This document shows positions 36,641-46,207 of a DNA stretch of 64,000 nt, in pieces (positions within the stretch are counted from its first letter, which is position 1; the number at the start of each line of letters is the position of its first letter). Under the pieces are notes generated by a model. The model searched no databases. It had not been told where the DNA came from and saw only the letters and a program-made list of their open reading frames with translations. Origin of the DNA: Facklamia hominis CCUG 36813 (lineage in GTDB: Bacteria; Bacillota; Bacilli; Lactobacillales; Aerococcaceae). A program made the position numbers and the translations under genes. Where the stretch lies: contig NZ_JH932292.1 of NCBI RefSeq assembly GCF_000301035.1, positions 310,001 to 374,000 on the forward strand, given 5' to 3'.

Positions 36641-38718
36641 AATAAGCCCTCCTCAATATAATGTGGAACCTTCCATTTTTCATCATCATTACCATCTTCT
36701 TTATTGAAATATAGTAAACTTGATGCAAATGCTGACTTCTTTTTAACATTATCTAATGCAAATTTATAATAATCGCCACTTTCTATTTCATCAGCTACAA
36801 AGTCTTTTAAAGCTCCATATTGATAAAACCCTTCTTTGTTTTTTAATATAAAGTCTTTATTTAATGCTATAAAGGCGTCTTCAAAGCTACTCGCTTGATA
36901 CTCACTATCAGATTCTGGTATTTGATAGGCTATTCTCATATTATCTTTAATTTTATCCTCAGCATTTTTCCCTACAAGTTCCTTAAATTGATTATTCGAT
37001 GTATCAATTCCGGTATCTTTAAAAAATTCTTTTATTGATGCGTTACTTGTATTCGTTCCCTCTTCAGGGTGACAACTCGTATATACAGTTCTTTCTTTTC
37101 CATTTTTATCTATTTTCTTTTCAGCTTTTACAGAATCAATATCTGTAACAAACAAAACTTTTGTTCCTAAAAAGGAAAATAAAGGCATAAATATATGAGA
37201 ATGCGCTCCAACTTCTATTATAGAAATATTCTGTGATAATAGTGGAATAAGATCTGCTTTTGGCTTTTCTTTATTATCAATTTTATGCATCATCATTGGC
37301 ATTAAAATTCGTTCGGTATCTCCTTCTATACAAATAGCTTTATCAGCAAAGAACAGTTCACTTCTATTCATTGTAAGATATTGTTTTACAAACTGAAATC
37401 CTTTCTGTTCATCTCCACCATACTCTTCTTTTAAAGAATTAAAACTCTTAGCTATAACCGTATTCCCGTTTTTCTTTAGATAGATAATGTCATCAAAATT
37501 ACATTCAGAAACTATATGTGATGAATGCGAAGTGATTAAAATCTGCAACTGTTTATTCTTGTCTTCCAACAAATTTTTTCTATGTTCTTTGATATGAGAT
37601 TTAATATTCCTTATAAATATATACTGTAACTGAGGGTGTGTATGTGCTTCAGGCTCTTCAATATATAAGAGATTTATATCTGCTGGTTGTTCAAATAATT
37701 CCTGTATCTTGGTTTCAATTTCAAATAAAATACCAATTAAATTCAAATACCCCAACCCATTATATGTTTCCGGAAGCGAATAATCTCCCCCTTGTCTATA
37801 ACTTAAGTTCGTATTATCTGATAATAAATTTTTCTCTGAAATAGATGACTCTATTGCTATATCAATTCCATTTTCTGCACCACCATAAGTTTTTATAACA
37901 TCTATAACATTACTAAAAATGCCCTCAATAACTTCTCCAGTTTCACTTTTGTCTCCATTGTAAATCTTATATAATTCGTCATCTGCTGCCTCCAATTTTT
38001 CTTCAAGTCTTGTAAATACTGACTCACTTTCATCTTTTGCAGCTTTATAAGAACTGAAATATTTACCAGTTAAACCCGATAAAACATGATTATGATCATC
38101 ATTAGAAACCGCTCGATCAGCTCTTATTCCTGCCACTTTAATGACCTTTTGAATATCCTTATTATCAATTTCTTCTGATCTATCTTGCGTTATTTGGTTT
38201 GATTCAATATCAAATCCTCTTGAATATTTTTTCATTTCGAAGAAGTTTGCAAAATTCTTACTCATAAATTTGGAAAATGATTTGAAATCTTTAATATTTT
38301 TTTCACTAATAAAGTTATTTAATTCGATGATTTTTTTTACAGCAATTAACGAAATAAATTCTAACACTATAGTGTTATTTTCTGGGTTTAAATCCATCAT
38401 AAATTTTTGGATATTTTCATATGAATCATTATCATCATACTCAATAAATAATTGCAGACTAATAGTTTCTAATGATTTAGCATTCTCGTGCTTAGATATA
38501 TCATAATCAATTACTTTTTCATAAACTTCTTTCTGACATTCCAAATTTATATCTTCCCACATCACTTTAGATGAATTTAACATCTTGTCTAAAATAATAA
38601 GTGCTGATGTTTTTCCACAATTATTTTTACCAATAACTAATGACAATTCTTCCTTAAATTCTAATTCAAAATCTTTTAACAACCTGAAGTTTTTCACTTT
38701 CATACGCTTCAAAATCAT
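36628..38718 (-). CDS. OLD-family ATPase/TOPRIM nuclease, GajA-like
   Basis: 696 aa. The N-terminal AAA/ABC-type ATPase begins MKVKNFRLLKDFELEF and has Walker A GKNNCGKTS (31-38). The ABC-like region continues through LLYIEEPEAHTHPQLQ and ITSHSSHI. A C-terminal TOPRIM domain carries Glu465 in CIEGDTER and Asp526/Asp528 in VTDIDSVKA. In Gabija the protein is a nicking endonuclease controlled by nucleotides, acting with GajB against phage DNA. Characterised GajA is ~578 aa, so this is a longer relative. The ATG is preceded by AGGAGA. A TATAAT lies 116 bases upstream (38834-38839) but has no clear -35. Base composition is AT-richer than the core genes. Confidence 0.85.
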   Translation of the reverse strand: MILKRMKVKNFRLLKDFELEFKEELSLVIGKNNCGKTSALIILDKMLNSSKVMWEDINLECQKEVYEKVIDYDISKHENAKSLETISLQLFIEYDDNDSYENIQKFMMDLNPENNTIVLEFISLIAVKKIIELNNFISEKNIKDFKSFSKFMSKNFANFFEMKKYSRGFDIESNQITQDRSEEIDNKDIQKVIKVAGIRADRAVSNDDHNHVLSGLTGKYFSSYKAAKDESESVFTRLEEKLEAADDELYKIYNGDKSETGEVIEGIFSNVIDVIKTYGGAENGIDIAIESSISEKNLLSDNTNLSYRQGGDYSLPETYNGLGYLNLIGILFEIETKIQELFEQPADINLLYIEEPEAHTHPQLQYIFIRNIKSHIKEHRKNLLEDKNKQLQILITSHSSHIVSECNFDDIIYLKKNGNTVIAKSFNSLKEEYGGDEQKGFQFVKQYLTMNRSELFFADKAICIEGDTERILMPMMMHKIDNKEKPKADLIPLLSQNISIIEVGAHSHIFMPLFSFLGTKVLFVTDIDSVKAEKKIDKNGKERTVYTSCHPEEGTNTSNASIKEFFKDTGIDTSNNQFKELVGKNAEDKIKDNMRIAYQIPESDSEYQASSFEDAFIALNKDFILKNKEGFYQYGALKDFVADEIESGDYYKFALDNVKKKSAFASSLLYFNKEDGNDDEKWKVPHYIEEGLLWIQ

Positions 38719-39377
38719 TTCCTATTCTCCTTTTTAATTACTCTTTAAATTACTTCATTATATTTTCAATATCAAAATACATCAGATAACAAGCTCTAGT
38801 AGAAACATCTATATACATAATTCCCAATATTTTATTATAGAATTGACTTTTACTCACTCCATATTTTTAAAGTTTACTCTTACTAATTGATAAAACTCTT
38901 GTTTAACTTTGACAGGCTTTTTATAAATATCGAGAATATTTATAGACTTCTGATAATCAGTAATCAATGTGTCGCAGAATCCCTTAGTCAAAAACTAGTA
39001 CAATAGAGTATCTGTCAGTAATATAGAATCCGCACTCAACTATCATATCTCTTTTTTAAAAGTCCAAATTTTTCTATTATACATATAAAAAATTAAAGAA
39101 TTTTTCTCTCTTTTCATATTTCTCCTTAATTCAATTTGACAAACCATCAAAATATATCTTAACAATCTTATGTTACCAAGTACTCTAAATATACTTCTAA
39201 GTATACCAATGTGAAATATTAAGCACAAGGTTGAAACACAATATATTGTGCAATTGCGTTAAATAATTACAATATATTGTGTATTTTTTCGTACTTACGT
39301 TCAACCTCAATATATCATTGGTTTCAAAAACAAGTTGATCATTGCAATTGTTGAAGTTTTATCGATTAACCTAAATA
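38719..39377. other. gene-free AT-rich stretch upstream of the OLD nuclease
   Basis: No gene is supported. A 61-codon frame at 39043-39228 starts with TTG and has no ribosome site. The only clear structures are a TATAAT near 38834 and the twin palindromes at 39237-39280. Confidence 0.5.
39237..39280. promoter_or_regulatory. pair of palindromes, possible operator
   Basis: CACAATATATTGTG (39237-39250) and ACAATATATTGT (39269-39280) are each perfect palindromes with the same 12-base core. Their centres are 31 bases apart, about three helical turns, which suits cooperative binding of a dimeric regulator. No regulator gene is recognised nearby. Confidence 0.4.
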
Positions 39378-40135
39378 ATAAAAGACCCTGCAAAAAGCAA
39401 GGTCTAGCGATTAAAAGGCTCTTAAATAAATAAGCTTGATGAAAAAATTTTATCTTCCGTCAACCCTCTATTTTTATTCAAAAAAACACAGAAGTCCTTT
39501 ATATTAAAAGTACCAAATAATAACAGAAAGGAACTTCCGTGCATATCTAATGATATAAGAAATCTCCTCAATATTAAAGACCCAAATATTCATTTCGAGA
39601 AAAATTGTGTCCAAAGAGAGGAACAAGCCATCCAGATCCATTGTACCTTGACTTATCGCCTGGAAGAATGCCCTCACTGTCAGGATAAACATTCTATCGT
39701 CTACAATGGAACAAGGTCCTCTCGCATTACCTATTTAGATACAGCCGGTCAAGTTTGTTATCTGACCATGAAAAAACAGCACTGCCGCGTTAGTTAGAAT
39801 AACGATCAAAGCCATTGTCATTGACTTCTACCTTACTCACATGCTCTTAATTCGAGAAGTTTTCCCAAAGAACTAAAGCGTGCTATTTGGTCATTTAAAA
39901 AGTATCTAAAGGCCATTAACAACATCTGTCACCACACCCGATTAAGTAACTAACCCATCGAAGGGTTTAACAACAAGATCAAGGTTCTCAAACATAATGC
40001 TTATGGCTATTGCAATGATAGTTAGTTCCATAACCGTGTTCTTTTAATAACGAGACTTTATGAAATAAAGAAGGAACCAAGCAGGTTTTAGCTGCTTGAT
40101 TCCTTCGTAAATTGGGTCATCAACCCCATTTGAGA
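39378..40135 (+). mobile_element. ISL3-family relic, copy 1 (internally deleted)
   Basis: Plus-strand fragments translate to an ISL3 transposase N-terminus (RLEECPHCQDKHSIVYNG zinc-finger part) and, after a large internal deletion, to the C-terminus (PIEGFNNKIKVLKH, then NRVL). Several stops interrupt both parts. The element ends in the hairpin AGGAACCAAGCAG/CTGCTTGATTCCT (40072-40104). The outer boundaries are approximate. The copy at 46.2 kb shares the same deletion junction (GTTAG...AATAACG). Confidence 0.75.
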
Positions 40136-40330
40136 TAAATCCTTTTCTATGCTTAGTCTTATAAGTTCTTCTCTTTCAGATTTATTATGTTTTTTAGGTT
40201 GATGGATATTTGTCTTTTTCGTACTTGTCTGTTTTAGTTTGCAAGCTCTCTTTTTGTTTACAAGACCATTATATCCATAATTTTTTAACATAATGACATT
40301 TCTATACTCCTTATTACTAACTAAATAACA
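40130..40330 (-). pseudogene. IS3-family OrfA fragment
   Basis: The frame YRNVIMLKNYGYNGLVNKK, then SEREELIRLSIEKD, resembles the middle of IS3/IS150-type OrfA (KKYGYNGL, basic linker, ELxxLxxEN start of the leucine zipper). It breaks off where the ISL3 relic begins, suggesting that element inserted into it. No ends or OrfB are visible. Confidence 0.5.
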
Positions 40331-40462
40331 TCATACATATGACGACACCTCAAAATTATTAGTTATATGTCGTTATTAATATTATGTTTTAGTTATGCAT
40401 TATTATTTCCACTTTACTTGTCGATAATTAATCATTTAAAGTTAGGAATCTTCATCAATTAT

Positions 40463-40777
40463 TCATTTAACACACAAGTATCTATTATTCAACTTTTCAA
40501 TAAAATTAACTTCATTTTCTTCATCAGTACTAAGAGCAGTAATGTCAATAATATAAGAAGTCTGTAACTGTAAAATATCTGTTATTGCGTTAATATTTTC
40601 TTTAATATCATCAGAATAATCCCTATATAGTAATAACAAATCAATATCATTTGAATCTTTTTCTGGATTCAGGATAGATCCAAAAATATAAACCTTATCA
40701 AAACTTTGGAATATGTTTATGTTTTCACTAATATTATTTATTATATTTGTTTTATCTAAATTTCTTGACATACACAT
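40463..40777 (-). CDS. minimal nucleotidyltransferase (MNT-like)
   Basis: 104 aa. The pol-beta-type signature is complete: Gly33-Ser34, then Asp44-x-Asp46 (FGSILNPEKDSNDIDLL), and a third acidic residue at Asp78 in YIIDI. Such minimal nucleotidyltransferases transfer nucleotides to a protein or RNA; in MntA/HepT they AMPylate the partner toxin. Here no HEPN partner is present. Instead it overlaps the end of the 296-aa gene by 26 bases, the third gene of an overlapping operon. An ATG at 40771 is an alternative start. Target and role are unknown. Confidence 0.8.
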   Translation of the reverse strand: MCMSRNLDKTNIINNISENINIFQSFDKVYIFGSILNPEKDSNDIDLLLLYRDYSDDIKENINAITDILQLQTSYIIDITALSTDEENEVNFIEKLNNRYLCVK

Positions 40778-41642
40778 AAAATTCTTCCATTGTTAATAAA
40801 GTTACATCAAAAATACTAGCTAGCTCTCTTGCTTCTTTTGAAATACAATTTTCTCCGTTCCAATTATGCAAATTTACAATCACATCATTTTGATTTATAG
40901 ACATATTCGACAAAAATACTTTACTTAGGCAATATTCATATACAAATTCAAAGTTAATATTATTTACGATAATTTTTCTTAGCTTATTGGGATTTTTATA
41001 TTCAAAATTAATACCTCTAGAACGTAAATATTTTAAAGCAAAATTTAAGCTATCTAATCTTACTCCTACTTTTCTAAAACAATTATTATCATGATATATT
41101 TGTCTTATTTGAGGCATATCATTCAATAATATTTTTTCCCCATCTTTTTTTAAAATATATGGGTCATCTACTCCTAACAATACATCTTCTAAAGAATTCT
41201 CTTTTCTCATTATTTTTAATAATTCCTCTAACGATTCTGTATTTGGTAGTATACTTCCCTTTATAGGTTTAATTCCGAAAATTGAATATATTTCTTGTGG
41301 AAAAAGAACAGACCTATTCTTTTCTATATCTAATCTGGTATTTTTAAATTCATCAATATGAGTAATAAAATTTTGAATTACTGCTAAATTTGAATACTCC
41401 TTTACTTTATGATCTTGAAATAAATTTAAGTTTTTCTCAAATATTAACTTTAGTTTTTCATTATTTTCTAATAATTCGGATTCGAATTTATCCCACATTT
41501 TTTTATTATCGGTCAAATAGTAGTTATTATATATATTATTATTTTTATTCAATATTGGTACTACTGATTCTTTTAACTCATTAAATGAATTATATTTAAC
41601 AGAATAAAAACTTTTCAGTTCTTTTCTCCTAATTCTTTCCAT
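40752..41642 (-). CDS. unknown protein with restriction-endonuclease-like C-terminal tail
   Basis: 296 aa, no family that I can name. The N-terminal ~110 residues are helical. A middle region has GVRLDSLNFALKYLRSRGI. The last ~50 residues (NQNDVIVNLHNWNG, then SKEARELASIFDVTLLT, then MEEF) follow the strand-helix pattern that closes Mrr/NERD-type restriction-endonuclease folds. A full PD-(D/E)xK motif is not obvious, so the fold and any nuclease activity are tentative. It overlaps the HNH gene by 28 bases upstream and the nucleotidyltransferase gene by 26 bases downstream. The ATG has no strong ribosome site, so translation is probably coupled. Confidence 0.6.
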   Translation of the reverse strand: MERIRRKELKSFYSVKYNSFNELKESVVPILNKNNNIYNNYYLTDNKKMWDKFESELLENNEKLKLIFEKNLNLFQDHKVKEYSNLAVIQNFITHIDEFKNTRLDIEKNRSVLFPQEIYSIFGIKPIKGSILPNTESLEELLKIMRKENSLEDVLLGVDDPYILKKDGEKILLNDMPQIRQIYHDNNCFRKVGVRLDSLNFALKYLRSRGINFEYKNPNKLRKIIVNNINFEFVYEYCLSKVFLSNMSINQNDVIVNLHNWNGENCISKEARELASIFDVTLLTMEEFYVYVKKFR

Positions 41643-41887
41643 TCTTTTACATCATTTTTTGTAAACAAACCAATTTTATCAAACTTTTTATGACAATTAG
41701 GACATAAAATTATTAAATTATCATATGAATTATCCAAAGTTTCATTGTATGCTTCAATATGTGCCTGCTCTATAATATCCCCATTATTAATAAATAAATC
41801 TTCTCTACACTCGGGATTCATACAACGTCCCATGGATTCAGCCCATAGTTTACGTTTTATATTTTCTGGAATTGCTTTTCTTTTCAT
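41615..41887 (-). CDS. HNH endonuclease
   Basis: 90 aa, essentially one HNH domain. The zinc ligands are two Cys pairs (Cys22/Cys27 and Cys62/Cys65). The catalytic triad is His43 in EQAHIEAYN, Asn57 in YDNLIIL and His66 in CPNCHKKFD, all intact. AAGGA precedes the ATG. It is first of a three-gene overlapping operon and lies 37 bases after the end of an IS256 pseudogene. A single-domain homing or phage HNH is possible, but the tight operon argues for a dedicated system. Confidence 0.85.
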   Translation of the reverse strand: MKRKAIPENIKRKLWAESMGRCMNPECREDLFINNGDIIEQAHIEAYNETLDNSYDNLIILCPNCHKKFDKIGLFTKNDVKEWKELGEKN

Positions 41888-41923
41888 ATTTTTCCTTCCA
41901 TATTTTATATTATCTCAAACCAC

Positions 41924-42820
41924 TCAAAAACTCTTTAATAACCTTTCCTTCGGTAGTGTCATTTGACTCCGTTTTATGGATTGTTTTTGTGCTAAGAGCG
42001 CCTCTAATTCAAAGGTTACTTGTCCAAATCCCTTATGTATTCGTTGACTAAATCGTGTGTTATATTCTGAAACATAACAGTAAACGGTTTTCTCTAATGA
42101 ATAATCATGTGGAAATTGTTCTCTCGTTTTTATGCGTCGCTTCAGCTGTTTATTGATACTTTCAGAGAGATTGTTGGTATACAATGAAGACCATATCACT
42201 TTTGGAAAATGCATATAAGAGAAGAGATTCTGTTTGTTTCTCATCTGTTTTATCAGTTTTGGGTATTTAGATTCCCATTGTTGACAGAATTCACCCAGTA
42301 GCTGTATCGCTTCCTTGATATAGGAAGCTTTAGGGATCTGTTTTAAAGTCGCTAGAACTTCTGAACGATCATTTACTCTCACTTTTGAACCTATTTGTCT
42401 CAAAAGATGGGTCCAACAACTTTGGTGTAAGACTTGAGGAAATTCATGGGTAACAGCTTCTGATAAATGGGTTAATTCATCTGAAACAAAGAGTAGAACC
42501 TGTTGGAGACCACGTCGTCTCAAATCTTGAAGATTTTCACGATAATGAATCGCTGACTCTGTAGGATAAACTTGAAAATCGAGCATTTTTTATAGCCTTT
42601 CGAACCAATTCCCACGATGGTATGCACAGCTTCTTTAGAAACCGTCCCCCGTCTTACTAGGATAAAGGTTGCATCGCAATAAAGACACACATAATCAGCC
42701 TGAATCACTTCCTGACGATAAGCATCCAGTTCATCTTTAAAACTGTCTGATAGATTCGAGATGGTAACTGCTGATTAATAATACCCATACATTTTTTCGA
42801 TGAGATCCGATACTACCCTC
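41924..42820 (-). pseudogene. IS256-family transposase, broken
   Basis: Pieces in two frames rebuild an IS256-type transposase: VVSDLIEKMYGYY, a stop (about 42772), then NLSDSFKDELDAYR with the DDE-region start YCDATFILVRRG. A shift follows at a run of six A near 42586 (seven would restore the frame). The long C-terminal part reads DFQVYPTESAIHYRENL to FELEALL. The 5' part is missing. It is not functional. Confidence 0.88.
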
Positions 42821-43003
42821 CTATGAAATACTCCTATCAATTAAACAAGGAATTCTAATTTATAACAATCGATATAAAGTTAAACTATTATATCTAGTCA
42901 AAATCGACAATCTCCAAAAATAGTATAAAAGATAAATGATCCTGTAAGCGCCCTTTTATAGCACATCCACGTAAAGTATCAAATATAGTTAAAGAATTAT
43001 AAT

Positions 43004-45325
43004 TTAATTTTTCGTTTCGTAAACCTTTAAAATATTATTATCATAAATGTTATAAATTAACTCTATTTTTATGATAAGCAAATTATTTTTTACGTACTCT
43101 TTGGCTTCATTATCAAAAAAATGAATCTTTTTAAAATCATTTGTGATGTATTGATTGTTTGTTATATATTTTTCTAAATCATCATTAGATAGCTGATTAG
43201 ACTTTAACTGAACTACTTCTAATTTACAAATTTCAACAGGACAATCTTTATAAATACAAAAAAGACCACCTTCAAAATCAATACCTTTTAAACAATATTT
43301 CGAAAGGGATCGACGTAATCTTCTATCTGAAATTTCAGAAAAATTATTAGTAAGATAAATATAATTATCATCGCTATTACTTAAATCGGAAACTTTTTCG
43401 AATAATTGTTCTTCAGAACAAGCAACTTTATTCTTTTCCGATATCATTCTATATATTTCACTTGATTTAATTTTATGGATATAGTCATTAACAGTCTTTT
43501 TAATCATATCTTTAAAGTCAGAATCTATTTTAGTATACTTTTCTAAAACACCAAAGTTAAGATAATGCTCTGATCTAATTTCTCCAATAGTAGGACGCTC
43601 AAAATTAATTGAGTTTAAATATCGATCAATTTCAGTTCGATCTAATTGATTCGCAATTAATTGATTTTTATAATAAAATTCTGATGCTTGTATTAAAGTA
43701 TCAATTTTATCCTTTGACGACATAGATTTTAAATTTAATATATTTTCTAATTTATCAAACTTCTGTTTTATTGTCTCTTCAAAATTTATACCATTATCTA
43801 GGATCTTTTCAAGACAAAACTTAATTTTAGTTTCATCATCCCAATTAGATATAATCCAAAGAAATAGCCAGGAAATAATCTTATCATATATCATTCCTTT
43901 TGACGTCCAGGAAAAATCACCATTATCAATCCATTGATCCAAATTGTAATTTAGATAAACTGACGCTTTATTATATATAAAATCAAAAATATCAACAAAA
44001 TCTAAATAATGATCACTCAAATAAAAATTGAAGTACAGATCAAACTCATCACGATCATATTGTGTCAAATCAACTATTTTTAATCTCCCATCCGTTCCAT
44101 CGTCAAACCAATTAATATATATGTAATAAACTATGATTAACATAATTAGAGTATTCGAATTCTTTGAACTAATAAATGAAGATTCATTACTCGAAGAAAT
44201 TAACTTCCTAAAGATACGATCAAAAAGACTCTTATTAGAATTTGAAATTTCCAATATCAATTCAAACATTGTCATTAAATCAATGTAATCCATATTTGAC
44301 AAAGACATTTCATACTTCCAAAATAAGTTTAAATCTAATTGATAACAACGCTTATCTAGAATTACACTATAAATATTAGAAAAAATGGTCGTAATACTTC
44401 TAGGAATTGAATCATCTTTCATACATTTCGAGTTCATTTTTAACTGATCATATAGCTCATATAATAAATCAACTTTATCGCTAATTTCATTATAAGAAAC
44501 ATTTTTCCAATTTAAATAGAAATAATATGCTATTCTATCAAACAAATAACAGGAGCGTGTCATTTTATTCATTGATTTATAAATTATTGTTAAATTATTT
44601 ATCTGATTTAGAAGTACATCAGTCCTTTTTAATTTTAAATTTTGGATAAATAAATTCACAAGAATGTCATGAATTTCATTAAAGCTCGTATCTTCCTCCT
44701 TAGTATTAATATAGTAATTACAAAGTAACATAAACGAATCTTTCTCTTCCAGCATATTTTGAGTTATATTTGCATGAATGTTTGCATCCTTTATATCATT
44801 AAATATTCTGAGTCTACTAACAGAATCAACAGCATGAATTTGACTACTAACATCATGCAAAACTTGCTGTCTAAAGATGCTTTTATTTATAGTACTTTGA
44901 AATACTTGATATATTAATAGAAAAACTAATGAAGATGAGATAACAAATAAGATAAAAATACTAGAGGAAAAATCTAGTACTAAAAAAATATAAGAAGATA
45001 ATAATGCTAAACATTCAAACAGGTATACTTCCCTTATTTTAAATATTTTTGACATAAAAGATAAATTCTCTATCCCTAAGTATTTTTCTTTACTCAACCC
45101 CATCATTACCCCGATTACTGACGTACCCAGAATAGAAACTGTTATTTGACCAGTAAAGATTGTATTCATATGATCATTATTAATCAAAATTAATGGTTTA
45201 ATTACATTAAATCTGATTCCCAGATCAATTAATACACTTATTAATAAAATAATGATAGAAAATATTACTGAGTATTTTAAGATATACTCTCGTATATAGA
45301 ATTTCTGAGAAAATTTAAATCGCAA
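43004..45325 (-). CDS. large membrane protein of unknown function
   Basis: 773 aa, not recognised. Four hydrophobic helices lie in the first ~150 residues (around 20-40, 58-75, 103-118 and 122-142). The remaining ~620 residues are polar, mostly helical and probably cytoplasmic, ending in a beta-rich piece near IELIYNIYDNNILKVYE. No Walker, HD, TIR or nuclease motif is evident. Composition is strongly AT-rich like the neighbouring accessory genes. It stands alone between two transposon relics within a region with defence genes, so a membrane-associated defence effector is possible but unproven. Confidence 0.6.
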   Translation of the reverse strand: MRFKFSQKFYIREYILKYSVIFSIIILLISVLIDLGIRFNVIKPLILINNDHMNTIFTGQITVSILGTSVIGVMMGLSKEKYLGIENLSFMSKIFKIREVYLFECLALLSSYIFLVLDFSSSIFILFVISSSLVFLLIYQVFQSTINKSIFRQQVLHDVSSQIHAVDSVSRLRIFNDIKDANIHANITQNMLEEKDSFMLLCNYYINTKEEDTSFNEIHDILVNLFIQNLKLKRTDVLLNQINNLTIIYKSMNKMTRSCYLFDRIAYYFYLNWKNVSYNEISDKVDLLYELYDQLKMNSKCMKDDSIPRSITTIFSNIYSVILDKRCYQLDLNLFWKYEMSLSNMDYIDLMTMFELILEISNSNKSLFDRIFRKLISSSNESSFISSKNSNTLIMLIIVYYIYINWFDDGTDGRLKIVDLTQYDRDEFDLYFNFYLSDHYLDFVDIFDFIYNKASVYLNYNLDQWIDNGDFSWTSKGMIYDKIISWLFLWIISNWDDETKIKFCLEKILDNGINFEETIKQKFDKLENILNLKSMSSKDKIDTLIQASEFYYKNQLIANQLDRTEIDRYLNSINFERPTIGEIRSEHYLNFGVLEKYTKIDSDFKDMIKKTVNDYIHKIKSSEIYRMISEKNKVACSEEQLFEKVSDLSNSDDNYIYLTNNFSEISDRRLRRSLSKYCLKGIDFEGGLFCIYKDCPVEICKLEVVQLKSNQLSNDDLEKYITNNQYITNDFKKIHFFDNEAKEYVKNNLLIIKIELIYNIYDNNILKVYETKN

Positions 45326-46207
45326 AAAATCACCACTTTCATTTTTATGTAATAATACTCTATAAATACTAAGTTATATAGAATATTTTATATATTTCAA
45401 TGATGTAAATATATATTTAATTGTAATCAAATACTAGCAATTAAAAATAATTTGATATTCATAAGTTGCTTTATTAACACTCAGAACTTGAAACAATTTA
45501 TTTAAGTTGAACAAGTATTTTTGCTACAAACCAGAAATAAATTATCATGATACTTTCAATTCGACTTGTCTTAATAATATAAATTAAATTTCACCAAATC
45601 AAAAATTAAAAGTGCGATCATATAATACTCAATGAAGTAAGTTTTAATAAAGCAAGAGACGCTAAAAGTGTAATATTAATAGATAGTATCATTATATACT
45701 AAATTTTACTTTAATGATTGTCATAATTGTATAGCTACAAATATTAATCATCAAAATAGTATGATACTTCACAAATGACTTTTAATATAATAAATTTTAA
45801 ATAAATTTCGTCAAAGAGGTAAAATCAATAACAAACCTTATGCAATCACATCAATATTATTCACTTATTCAATAATAATGAGATTCGGAAGAAATTCTGA
45901 ATGGTGAGAGTCGATCGTCTTCTTTTTTAAGTTAAAATTATCGAAATCACTGAGTAAACATTCAAAAAATCCGTAATATACCACTCTCCCAACTACTTAG
46001 ATCTATAGATATATATCAAAGCATTTTATAGATCATCCAGTTTATAACTAACTTAATTGTGAAACGCCAGATTGCTATAGTCCGTGATTATTTATATCCA
46101 TATTCTAAAATTTAAAAAAAAACATTTTAAAAGCATCTCGTTTGGACTATGTATTCAACGAGATGCTTTTTTATATAGACAATGACTTGATAACTATCAA
46201 CAAATCC
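45326..46207. other. AT-rich stretch without recognisable genes
   Basis: No frame with a credible start and family was found. The only clear structure is the perfect hairpin at 46129-46170. It is probably decayed sequence at the island-capsule junction. Confidence 0.5.
46129..46170. terminator. perfect terminator-like hairpin
   Basis: AAAAGCATCTCGTT (46129-46142) pairs exactly with AACGAGATGCTTTT (46157-46170), with T-rich tracts on both sides. No gene abuts it; it may stop read-through from the capsule operon toward the island. Confidence 0.6.

Noticed and set aside
39043-39228. 61-codon minus-strand frame downstream of the palindromes
   Set aside because: TTG start without ribosome site, no family resemblance, AT-rich chance frame.
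40463-41887. MntA/HepT toxin-antitoxin or CBASS assignment for the nucleotidyltransferase operon
   Set aside because: No HEPN partner for HepT is present, the nucleotidyltransferase is far too small for a CD-NTase, and the HNH protein lacks a SAVED domain.
42520-42708. Separate small gene upstream of the IS256 C-terminal part
   Set aside because: It is the N-terminal piece of the same transposase, split by a one-base deletion in an A-run; annotated as one pseudogene.
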